DNA of 6,174 nt from DASQFQ01 sp035633075 (lineage in GTDB: Bacteria > Actinomycetota > Thermoleophilia > Solirubrobacterales > Solirubrobacteraceae): the NCBI GenBank assembly GCA_035633075.1, contig DASQFQ010000311.1, positions 1-6,174 of the forward strand, given 5' to 3'. Shown here piece after piece: positions 1-6,092 of this stretch. A program made the position numbers and the translations under genes. Numbering within the stretch: position 1 is the first letter of the stretch; every line of letters starts with the position of its first letter. The notes under the pieces are model-generated. The model searched no databases and was not told the DNA's origin. It worked only from the letters and a program-made list of their open reading frames with translations.

Positions 1-1249
1 CATGTCGCCGAGGGTCACGTTGACGTCGGCGGCGGTGGCGGGCTGGCTGCCGTGCGCACCGGAGCCGCCGTGCCCTGCGGCCGCCTTCGGGGCATGTTCG
101 GTCTGCACGACGCCGATGGCGCCCTTGACCGCGTCGCCGAAGGCGTGGGTCACGAAGGGGTAGCCGCCTTCCTCGTCGAGCGTGAACTCGCCCCAGCCGG
201 TGCCCTGTGAGGGGGCCAGGTTCATGGTCTGGCTGTCGTGGCCCGGCACGCCCTCGACCACTGTCCGGTCGAACACCGTGCCGATCACGTGGAAGGCGCT
301 CCAGATGCTCGGGCCGGCGTTGAGGACGTACATCCGGACACGCTCGCCCTTCGCGACCGTGATCGGGTTGTCCTTGTACTGGTTGGCGTAGCCGTTGAAG
401 GCGATGACGTCCGGCTTCTTGGCCGCCATCTTCGCCATGTCGGCATCCTTGCCGGGCTGGCCCAGGTAGTAATCCTGCTGGGTGATCCACAGCTCCTTGT
501 CCACGAGAGCCAGGTTCTTCGGCTTCACCACGAACATGCCGACCATGCCGGCGCCCGTGTGCATCAGCACCGGCTGCGTCGCGCAGTGGTACATGAACAC
601 GCCCGGGTGCTTGGCGACGAAGCGGTAGTGCATCGACTTGCCGGGCGCGAGGTCGGCGTAGCGCTTGCCCGGGTTGACCTCCGCGGAGTGGAAGTCGAGC
701 GAGTGCGGCACATCCACCTTCATGGCCTTCGACGTGCCGTTGACGAGCGTGAAGTCCACCGTGTCGCCCTCGGTCACGACCATCGGGGGGGAGACGCCGG
801 TTCCGCGGTGGTACTTGCCGTTGACCGCGAAGCTCCAGACCTCGGTCGGCGCGAGATCCTTGGAGACCTGGGTCAAATGCTGGAAGACGTCGACCTTGAA
901 CTCTTCACCGCACCGGCGGGCACCGGCGGCAGCGTCGGATCGACCTTGGTGAACTTCTCGAAGTCGATGCCCTTGGCCTCGGCCAGCGTCGGGGCCGGCT
1001 TGTCGGCCGTCGCAGGAGCCACGGGGGCGGGCGGGGAGGCGGTGCGGACCGTTCTCGTATCGCCGTTGTCGGCGACGGCGACGATCGCGAGCAGGATGGC
1101 CAGGATGGTGACCAGACCACAGAGCCCAGGCCGACGATCCCCCACTCGCGCCGCACGCGGTCAGGAACGACGTCGTCGAAGCCTTCGGCGGCCTCGTAGT
1201 CGATTTCCGGCGCCCTGTCAGGCGCGACGTCGGGGGTGAGCGTGGACAC
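1..1249 (-). pseudogene. Copper nitrite reductase-like (NirK-type) multicopper oxidase, membrane-anchored; two frameshifts, 3' end outside window
   Basis: The reading passes through three frames: GTG at 1249 to about 1115 (45 codons), about 1112 to 903 (70 codons), then 900 to 1 (300 codons without a stop). The first part is a charged cytosolic N-terminus leading into one membrane segment (VTILAILLAIVAVA, about residues 46-60), then a Pro/Ala-rich linker. The third part is a two-cupredoxin protein. Domain 1 has VPHSLDFH (type 1 His, active-site Asp, type 2 His) and YHC..(7)..H....M, giving type 1 Cys, His and Met plus a type 2 His. Domain 2 has SAFHVIG, the expected third type 2 His. A single HC instead of HCH argues for NirK rather than two-domain laccase. 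The expected catalytic His of domain 2 (His255 in Alcaligenes NirK) appears to be Asn. A His/Gly/Ala-rich linker and the start of a further strand run off the window, suggesting a third domain. GTG 1249 follows a good Shine-Dalgarno sequence. Each break looks like one lost base, so this is either a recent pseudogene or assembly error; the family call is firm, nitrite reduction is not. Confidence 0.75.
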
Positions 1250-1253
1250 GATT

Positions 1254-1265
1254 CTCCCGTTCCTT
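1254..1265 (-). promoter_or_regulatory. Ribosome-binding site of the NirK-like gene
   Basis: On the minus strand AAGGAACGGGAG lies four bases before GTG 1249. It decides the start: the in-frame ATG at 1318 would add 23 residues of no recognisable character, whereas GTG opens directly into the acidic N-terminus before the membrane segment. Confidence 0.6.
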
Positions 1266-1362
1266 GGTGTGCGGAGATTGCTATCCACCATGCTCGTCGG
1301 ACAGCCCGCCCGCGGCATCGGGGCTTCGGCGCAGACGCCGTGCGCTTGCCCGCACCGGGGCT

Positions 1363-1374
1363 CCGTAGTTTCCC
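1363..1374 (+). repeat. 12-bp element CCGTAGTTTCCC, copy 1 (candidate operator)
   Basis: This is an exact 12-base match to positions 3786-3797, in the same orientation. It ends 34 bases before the kinase ATG and lies 113 bases upstream of the NirK-like GTG on the other strand. It is AT-richer than its surroundings. The reverse complement, GGGAAACTACGG, begins with a GGGA half like NarL/DevR-type boxes (DosR boxes carry GGGACT), but it is not a DosR consensus palindrome. Binding by the local response regulator is inference. Confidence 0.5.
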
Positions 1375-1393
1375 CTCGCCCAGCAGGCGGTGT

Positions 1394-1399
1394 TAACTA
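1394..1399 (+). promoter_or_regulatory. Possible -10 region of the kinase gene
   Basis: TAACTA, within the AT-rich GTTAACTAG, is the only -10-like stretch close to the kinase. It would place transcription start a few bases before ATG 1409, giving a very short or no leader. AGGCGGG at 1399-1405 is a weak alternative ribosome-binding site. Copy 1 of the 12-bp element would then overlap the -35 position. The match to an actinobacterial -10 (TANNNT) is imperfect. Confidence 0.3.
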
Positions 1400-1408
1400 G
1401 GCGGGCGC

Positions 1409-3109
1409 ATGCATGAGCCCGTACTCGACGAGCAACGCCTGCGCCGCCTGATAGAGGCCGGTCGCGGGCTCATCGCCCAACTCGATCTCGAGGCGGTCCT
1501 GCAGGGCCTGCTCGACGTCGCCCGCGAGATCACCGGGGCGCGCTACGCGGCGGTCGGCGTGCTCGACGACGCCCGCCGGGAGCTCGATCGCTTCATCACC
1601 ACCGGAATCGATGCCGACACGCACCGCTCGATCGGCGAGCTGCCCCGCGGGCGCGGCATCCTCGGCCTGCTCATCGAGGAGCCGCGGCCGCTTCGTCTCG
1701 ACCACATCGGCGAGCATCCTCGCTCCTACGGCTTCCCCACGGCGCACCCGGAGATGGGGACCTTCCTCGGGGTCCCGATCCTCATCCGCGGCGAGGCCTA
1801 CGGCAACCTCTACCTGACCGAGAAGGAGAGCGGCGAGCCGTTCAACGACGCCGACGAGGAGTCCGTCGTCATCCTCGCCGACTGGGCGGCGATCGCGATC
1901 GAGAACGCGCGCCTCTATGCCTCGGTCGACGAGCGCCGGGATCACCTGGAGCGCGCGGTGCGCGGCCTCGACACGGCCTTGGCGATCGCCCAGGCGCTGG
2001 GTGGCGAGACCGACCTCGACCGCATCCTCGAGCTGATCGTCAAGCGGGCGCGGGCGCTGGTGGGCGCGCGCACGCTGGTGATCCTGCTCGAGGAGGGCGA
2101 CGAGCTCGTCGTCGCCGCGGGCGCCGGCGAGGTCCCGGCCGACGCCCACGGCCGGCGCATGGCGGTGGAGTCCAGCGTCGCGGGGCGGGTGGCCCGGTCC
2201 AAGCACTCGGAGCGACATCCCCACGCGGGCACGACATTGCGCTCCTCGCTCGAGCCGCTCGGGTTGGAGGCGAACAGCGCCCTGATCGTGCCCCTCGCCT
2301 ACCGCGGCCGCGCCGTCGGGGTGCTGCTCGCGTTCGATCGCAGGGGCGCCGACGCGGAGTTCGACCTCGAGGACGAGCGCATGCTGCTCGCCTTCGCCGC
2401 CAGCGCGGCGACCGCGGTGGCGACGGGAAGGTCGGTCGAGGAGGGGCGATTGCGCGAGAGCATCGAGGCCTCCGAGCAGGAGCGCCGGCGCTGGGCGCGC
2501 GAGCTACACGACGAGACGCTCCAGAGCCTCGCCGGCCTGCGCGTCCTGCTCTCCTCGGCAGTGCGAGGACAAGACGAGGGCGAGCTGAGAGCTGCCGTCG
2601 GCGAGGCGATCGCCAACGTCACCGACGAGATCGCCAACCTCCGCAACCTGATCACGGAGCTACGACCGGCCGCACTCGACGACTACGGGCCCGCCGCCGC
2701 GATCAAGAGCCTCGCCGAGCGCACAGCCGGCGTCGACGGGCTCGTCGTCGAAAGCCACGTCGATCTGGCCTGGGAGCGCGGCGAGGCCGCCGACCGCCAC
2801 ATGCCCGAGCTCGAGAGCACGCTCTACCGCCTGGTGCAGGAGGCGCTCACGAACGCGGTCAAGCACGCGCAGGCGCACACCATCGGAATCGACATCAAGG
2901 AGCGCGACAACCGCATCGAGCTCTCGGTCTCCGACGACGGCCGCGGCTTCGATCCCGATGCGCCGAGCAAAGGGTTCGGGCTTACCGGCATGCGCGAGCG
3001 GGTGGCGCTGGCGGACGGCGAGCTGGAGATCGAGTCGGGCCCGACCGGCACCATCGTCCGCGCCCGGCTGCCGGCTCGCCGTGCAGATGTCCCGTCCGCG
3101 AGCCGCTAG
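1409..3109 (+). CDS. GAF-domain sensor histidine kinase, DevS/DosT-like
   Basis: A 566-residue soluble sensor kinase with no membrane segment, expected to autophosphorylate and pass the phosphate to a NarL-type response regulator. Order: GAF 1 (about 20-170) with the DevS-family stretch LPRGRGILGLLI (78-89) and HPEMGTFLGVPI (113-124); GAF 2 (about 187-340), more diverged; HisKA_3 dimerisation and phosphoacceptor region with ARELHDET, phospho-His 367; HATPase with N-box EALTNAVKHA (478-487), G1 DDGRGFD (509-515) and G2 GFGLTGM (522-528). Length is close to mycobacterial DevS (about 578). His113 falls where I expect the haem-ligating His of DosS/DosT, but this His-Pro is also common in family members not known to bind haem, so gas sensing is only possible. 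ATG 1409 is the most upstream start: an in-frame TAA lies at 1394. The likely partner is the convergent regulator, whose stop codon overlaps this one. Confidence 0.93.
   Translation: MHEPVLDEQRLRRLIEAGRGLIAQLDLEAVLQGLLDVAREITGARYAAVGVLDDARRELDRFITTGIDADTHRSIGELPRGRGILGLLIEEPRPLRLDHIGEHPRSYGFPTAHPEMGTFLGVPILIRGEAYGNLYLTEKESGEPFNDADEESVVILADWAAIAIENARLYASVDERRDHLERAVRGLDTALAIAQALGGETDLDRILELIVKRARALVGARTLVILLEEGDELVVAAGAGEVPADAHGRRMAVESSVAGRVARSKHSERHPHAGTTLRSSLEPLGLEANSALIVPLAYRGRAVGVLLAFDRRGADAEFDLEDERMLLAFAASAATAVATGRSVEEGRLRESIEASEQERRRWARELHDETLQSLAGLRVLLSSAVRGQDEGELRAAVGEAIANVTDEIANLRNLITELRPAALDDYGPAAAIKSLAERTAGVDGLVVESHVDLAWERGEAADRHMPELESTLYRLVQEALTNAVKHAQAHTIGIDIKERDNRIELSVSDDGRGFDPDAPSKGFGLTGMRERVALADGELEIESGPTGTIVRARLPARRADVPSASR
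3106..3109. other. Overlapping convergent stop codons (CTAG)
   Basis: The kinase ends with TAG at 3107-3109 and the regulator on the other strand ends with TAG read from 3108-3106. One CTAG palindrome terminates both genes, leaving no intergenic space and no room for a conventional terminator outside coding sequence. Confidence 0.9.
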
Positions 3110-3744
3110 CCCGGCGAGGCCGTGACGAGGCCATGCTCCAGCGCGTAGGCGACGAGGTCGGCGCGGCTCGTGCACCGGGCCTTCTGCTGGATGTGCGCGC
3201 GATGGGATTCGACGGTGCGCACGCTGAGATAGAGCTGTTTGGCGATCTCGGCGTTGGTGTGCCCTAGCGCGATGAGCCGGAGGATCTCGACCTCGCGCTC
3301 CGTCAGTCCGTCCGGCGGACCGGCCGGCGTGGGCGGCTGCGCGGCGATGCGCGCGCCCAGCTGCGGGTTGAGGAAGGTGCCGCCCGAGGCCGCGGCGCGT
3401 ACGGCCTGGACGAGCTCCTCGTCCGCGGCCTCCTTGAGCACGTAGCCGCTCGCCCCCGCCTGCATGGCCTCGCGAGCGAAGGCCGGGTCGTCCTGCATAG
3501 TCAGGACGACGACGCGCGTCGCGGGCGAGCCCTCGAGGAAGCGGGGGATGGCCGGCAGGCTCCGCTCGCCCGGCATGTTGAGGTCCAGGACGAGCACGTC
3601 GGGCCGGTGGGCGCGGACGTAGCGCATGGCATCCGCGACGTCGCCCGCCTCGGCGACGACCTCGAAGTCCTCCTCGCGATCGAGCACCATGCGCAGTCCG
3701 CTGCGCACCACACGGTGGTCGTCGGCGATCACGATGCGGGTCAT
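3106..3744 (-). CDS. NarL/LuxR-family response regulator, DevR-like
   Basis: A 212-residue two-domain transcription factor. The receiver domain (about 3-120) has the acidic pair Asp8-Asp9, phosphoacceptor Asp54 in LVLDLNMP, Thr82 and Lys104. A linker of about 25 residues, rich in Pro and Ala, leads to the LuxR-type helix-turn-helix (about 146-205) with LTEREVEILRLIALGHTNAEI and SVRTVESHRAHI, the DNA-recognition region. Length and layout match the NarL/DevR class. I chose ATG 3744 because the receiver strand begins at once (MTRIVIADD). An ATG at 3846 is in frame but adds 34 Arg-rich residues and would run through the promoter region and the 12-bp element. No clear ribosome-binding site precedes it. 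The kinase in this window uses the matching HisKA_3 chemistry, so it is the likely cognate partner although the genes are convergent rather than co-transcribed. Autoregulation through copy 2 of the 12-bp element is possible. Confidence 0.95.
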   Translation of the reverse strand: MTRIVIADDHRVVRSGLRMVLDREEDFEVVAEAGDVADAMRYVRAHRPDVLVLDLNMPGERSLPAIPRFLEGSPATRVVVLTMQDDPAFAREAMQAGASGYVLKEAADEELVQAVRAAASGGTFLNPQLGARIAAQPPTPAGPPDGLTEREVEILRLIALGHTNAEIAKQLYLSVRTVESHRAHIQQKARCTSRADLVAYALEHGLVTASPG

Positions 3745-3752
3745 CGGCGCGC

Positions 3753-3758
3753 ACGGTA
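3753..3758 (-). promoter_or_regulatory. Possible -10 box of the response regulator gene
   Basis: On the minus strand TACCGT matches the actinobacterial TANNNT pattern and sits eight bases before ATG 3744, so the transcript would have almost no leader. This fits the absence of a ribosome-binding site. No clear -35 is visible. Confidence 0.4.
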
Positions 3759-3783
3759 TCGCGGCCGGGAGCCGTGGCCGCGA
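3759..3783. repeat. 8-bp inverted repeat between divergent promoters
   Basis: TCGCGGCC at 3759-3766 is perfectly complementary to GGCCGCGA at 3776-3783, with a nine-base spacer. It lies directly upstream of the regulator's possible -10 box and just before copy 2 of the 12-bp element. It could be an operator. In sequence this GC-rich an 8-bp repeat can also arise by chance, and no T-tract supports a terminator. Confidence 0.35.
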
Positions 3784-3785
3784 AC

Positions 3786-3797
3786 CCGTAGTTTCCC
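3786..3797 (+). repeat. 12-bp element CCGTAGTTTCCC, copy 2 (candidate operator)
   Basis: Exact copy of the element at 1363-1374. It ends 60 bases before the flavoprotein ATG and lies 41 bases upstream of the regulator ATG on the opposite strand, so it could serve both divergent genes. It is in the same orientation relative to the plus-strand gene as copy 1. Confidence 0.5.
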
Positions 3798-3845
3798 GGG
3801 CTCGGATCCGCACTATCAGCCGATGCCCGCGCCGCCGGCTGTGCA

Positions 3846-3851
3846 TACGGT
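3846..3851 (+). promoter_or_regulatory. Possible -10 box of the flavoprotein-Usp unit, leaderless start
   Basis: TACGGT matches TANNNT and lies exactly six bases before ATG 3858, the spacing expected when transcription begins at the A of the start codon. No Shine-Dalgarno sequence precedes this ATG, which supports a leaderless mRNA. No recognisable -35 is present, so an activator may be needed. Confidence 0.5.
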
Positions 3852-3857
3852 TCTGGC

Positions 3858-5060
3858 ATGACCGAAACGACCACCCCTCGCGTCGTCATCGCCGGCGGCG
3901 GCGTCGCCGCGCTGGAGACCCTGATCGCGCTGCGCGACCTCGCCGGCGACCGCGTCGACATCACCCTCGTCGCGCCCGCGGATGCCTTCACCGAGCGTCC
4001 CATGACCGTGGCCGAACCTTTCGGCGAGGGACATGCGCGGCGCTACGAGCTGGCCGAGATCGCGAAGAACTTCGGCGCACGGCTCGTGCGCGACAGCGTG
4101 GTGGGTGTCGATCCCGAGACGCACCGCGTCGACTGCCAGAGCGGCGAAGAGCTCACCTACGACCACCTGGTGCTGGCCGTCGGGGCCAAAGCGCGCCCGG
4201 CTTACACGCACGCCATCACCTTCGGCCAGGACCCCTCCGAGGACGCCCTGCACGGCCTGCTCGCGGACATCGAGAGCGGATACGCCGACCACGTCGCCTT
4301 CGTCGTCCCGAGCGGTACGGCCTGGACGCTGCCCCTATACGAGATCGCGCTGATGACCGCGCGGCAAGCGTGGAGCATGAGCATCGGCCGGGTCCGCTTC
4401 ACGCTGGTCACGCCCGAGGAGCGGCCGCTCGCCCTCTTCGGCCCGACGGCCAGCGAGGCGATCGGCGAGCTGCTGGAGGCCCACGGCATCGAGTTCATCG
4501 GCTCGACCTACCCCAGCGTCGAGCACGGCCACGTGCTGCTCGACCCGGGCGGCCGGCAGCTCGACGGAGCTCGCGTGGTCAGCCTGCCGGTCCTCGACGG
4601 TCCCGACCTCCCCGGCGTGCCCGCCGATCCCTCCGGATTCATCCCCGTGGACACCCATGGGCGAGTCCCGGGCCTCGACGGTGTGTATGCGGCCGGCGAC
4701 GGCACGACGTTCCCGATCAAGCAGGGCGGGCTCGCCACCCAGCAGGCCGACGCGGTCGCCGAGGTCATCGCCGCGGCCGTCGGGGCGCGCGTTGTGCCCG
4801 AGCCGTTTCGGCCGGTGCTGCGCGGCAGGCTCCTGACCGGCGGCGACGACCGCTACCTGCGCCATGGCGTCGGCGGCGGACAGGGCGAGGGCGACGCGGA
4901 AGCGCAGGCGCTGTGGTGGCCCCCGGCGAAGATCGCCGGCCGCTACCTGGCGCCCTACCTCTACGGCCGCGACGAGCACCTGCGCGTCGAGCGAATCGAG
5001 ACCGGCTACGTGCCCGTCGATGTGACGCTCGACCTGGTGGCCGGGGCAGGGCGGCGGTAA
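3858..5060 (+). CDS. FAD-dependent oxidoreductase, SQR/NDH-2 superfamily
   Basis: A 400-residue flavoprotein of the pyridine nucleotide-disulfide oxidoreductase superfamily, expected to move electrons from an unknown donor through FAD to a quinone or similar acceptor. The N-terminal Rossmann motif VVIAGGGVAALE (9-20) binds the FAD ADP moiety. A T-(Y)-D-H-L-V-L-A-V-G motif (100-109) closes the first FAD segment. GVYAAGDGT (275-283) is the second FAD motif, followed by KQGGLATQQADAVAE (288-302), typical of SQR and NDH-2 proteins. The middle domain carries VPSGTAWTLPLYE (150-162) in place of a GxGxxG nucleotide site, so NAD(P)H use is doubtful. The only cysteine is Cys93, so the cysteine pair of sulfide:quinone reductases is absent. 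No membrane segment; a conserved-looking WWPPAKIAGRYLAPYL lies near the C-terminus. It is followed after five bases by the Usp gene, so the two are probably co-transcribed. Fold is confident, substrate unknown. Confidence 0.9.
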   Translation: MTETTTPRVVIAGGGVAALETLIALRDLAGDRVDITLVAPADAFTERPMTVAEPFGEGHARRYELAEIAKNFGARLVRDSVVGVDPETHRVDCQSGEELTYDHLVLAVGAKARPAYTHAITFGQDPSEDALHGLLADIESGYADHVAFVVPSGTAWTLPLYEIALMTARQAWSMSIGRVRFTLVTPEERPLALFGPTASEAIGELLEAHGIEFIGSTYPSVEHGHVLLDPGGRQLDGARVVSLPVLDGPDLPGVPADPSGFIPVDTHGRVPGLDGVYAAGDGTTFPIKQGGLATQQADAVAEVIAAAVGARVVPEPFRPVLRGRLLTGGDDRYLRHGVGGGQGEGDAEAQALWWPPAKIAGRYLAPYLYGRDEHLRVERIETGYVPVDVTLDLVAGAGRR

Positions 5061-5065
5061 CGACC

Positions 5066-6016
5066 ATGTCGAGGGCCGCCCTTGACGCGATCCCGGCGGT
5101 CATCGTCGGGATCGAGCGCTCAGAGCGCGCACGCGATGCGCTGGCCCTGGCCCGTACGCTCGCGCACGCGCTGGGCGCTCGGCTGATCCTCGCTTCGGTG
5201 TACCGCGTCGACCCCCGCCGCGGCGCCTCCGGCGCCTACGCCCGCGCTCTGGAAGCAGAGGCCCAGGCCGCGCTGGACTGGGCGGCAGGGCCGCTCGGCG
5301 GCGTCCCGGACGTGGAGTACCGCACCATCCCCTCGCTCTCCGTCGCGCACGGACTCCAGGAGCTCGCGGAGGCCGAAGGCGCTTTCACCATCGTCGTCGG
5401 GTCCTCACATCGCGGCCGGCTCGGCGGCCTCCTCCCGGGCAGCGTCGGCCAGCGGCTCCTGCACGGCGCGTCGTGCCCGGTGGCGATCGCGCCACGCGGC
5501 CATGTGAGCAACCCGCCCGCGGGCCTGAGCCGCATCGGTGTCGGCTACGCGCCGGGTCCCGATGGTTGGAGCGCGCTGCGCGCCGCGTGCGCGCTCGCGG
5601 GCCGGCTCGGAGCGACGATGCGGGTACTCAGCGTCGCCGAGCCGCTGGCCGCGACCGCGTCCATCCCCTACGGCTGGGGCTACGCAGACGTCGAGACCAG
5701 CTCCCGCGACGCCCTCCTCCGGGACCTCCGCCGCGCCCTGGACGAGGCCGGCGACGCGATCGTGGCGACCGGAGAGGTCGTCGAGGGCTACGCCGACGAC
5801 GAGCTGGCCCGGCTCTCCGACACCGTGGACCTGCTCATCTGCGGCTCGCGCGGCTACGGCCCCGTGGACAGCGTCCTGCTCGGCAGCGTCTCGACCAGCC
5901 TGCTGCGCAAGGCAAGCTGCCCGCTCCTCGTGATTCCGCGCGGAGCGCACGAGTCGTTCCGCGCTGCGGGTTTCCCGCAGCCGCTTCCGCGCCGGATTGC
6001 GGATCAGCTCGCGTAG
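5066..6016 (+). CDS. Tandem universal stress protein (two Usp domains)
   Basis: A 316-residue cytosolic protein of two UspA domains, roughly 10-145 and 153-293, as in the tandem Usps of mycobacterial DosR regulons. Such proteins bind ATP and act in stress survival or dormancy; the exact role here is not known. Domain 2 has the canonical ATP motif G-x2-G-x9-G-S: Gly260, Gly263, Gly273-Ser274, ending ASCPLLVIPRG. Domain 1 has Gly112 and Gly125-Ser126 at the correct spacing, but His115 replaces the middle Gly, so its ATP site may be altered. ATG 5066 starts ten residues before the first beta-strand (AVIVGIERS), the normal Usp layout. The frame stays open far upstream inside the flavoprotein gene, but that is a GC-rich side effect. 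A weak GGCGG at 5053-5057 lies eight bases before the start and the flavoprotein stop is five bases upstream, indicating an operon. A C-terminal tail of about 23 residues is unassigned. Confidence 0.92.
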   Translation: MSRAALDAIPAVIVGIERSERARDALALARTLAHALGARLILASVYRVDPRRGASGAYARALEAEAQAALDWAAGPLGGVPDVEYRTIPSLSVAHGLQELAEAEGAFTIVVGSSHRGRLGGLLPGSVGQRLLHGASCPVAIAPRGHVSNPPAGLSRIGVGYAPGPDGWSALRAACALAGRLGATMRVLSVAEPLAATASIPYGWGYADVETSSRDALLRDLRRALDEAGDAIVATGEVVEGYADDELARLSDTVDLLICGSRGYGPVDSVLLGSVSTSLLRKASCPLLVIPRGAHESFRAAGFPQPLPRRIADQLA

Positions 6017-6077
6017 GGAGTGCGGATTTCACGGACCCGTGCGGGCGCGAGGATGCGTACCAAGCCTTACGACCCGC

Positions 6078-6085
6078 AGGAAGGA
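6078..6085 (+). promoter_or_regulatory. Ribosome-binding site of the downstream membrane protein gene
   Basis: AGGAAGGA lies seven bases before ATG 6093, the strongest Shine-Dalgarno sequence on the plus strand here. It contrasts with the weak or missing sites of the kinase and flavoprotein genes and supports a real gene start. Confidence 0.7.
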
Positions 6086-6092
6086 TCGAATC

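Noticed and set aside
481..720. Two-domain laccase identity for the NirK-like protein
   Set aside because: Domain 1 has a single His before Cys and lacks the HCH trinuclear pattern, and domain 2 lacks HxHGH; the ligand set is that of NirK.
238..1239. 333-codon plus-strand open frame opposite the NirK-like gene
   Set aside because: The translation is His/Val/Arg-rich, low-complexity antisense of a gene whose copper ligands are recognisable on the minus strand.
1397..2224. 275-codon minus-strand open frame opposite the kinase
   Set aside because: Antisense shadow of conserved GAF domains; no recognisable domain of its own.
3745..3846. Upstream ATG at 3846 for the response regulator
   Set aside because: It adds 34 Arg-rich residues before the receiver strand and would cover the intergenic element and promoter boxes.
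2660..4003. 447-codon minus-strand open frame across kinase end, regulator and flavoprotein start
   Set aside because: It reads through three recognised genes in the wrong frame, and its composition is dominated by Arg, Ala and Gly.
3626..5065. Long open frame in the Usp frame running back through the flavoprotein gene
   Set aside because: It is a Arg/Pro/Ala-rich translation with no domain; the flavoprotein in the other frame is a clear family member and the Usp fold starts at 5066. Absence of stops is a GC effect.
6030..6041. CACGGACCCGTG as a terminator after the Usp gene
   Set aside because: The stem is only five pairs with a two-base loop and no T-tract follows.
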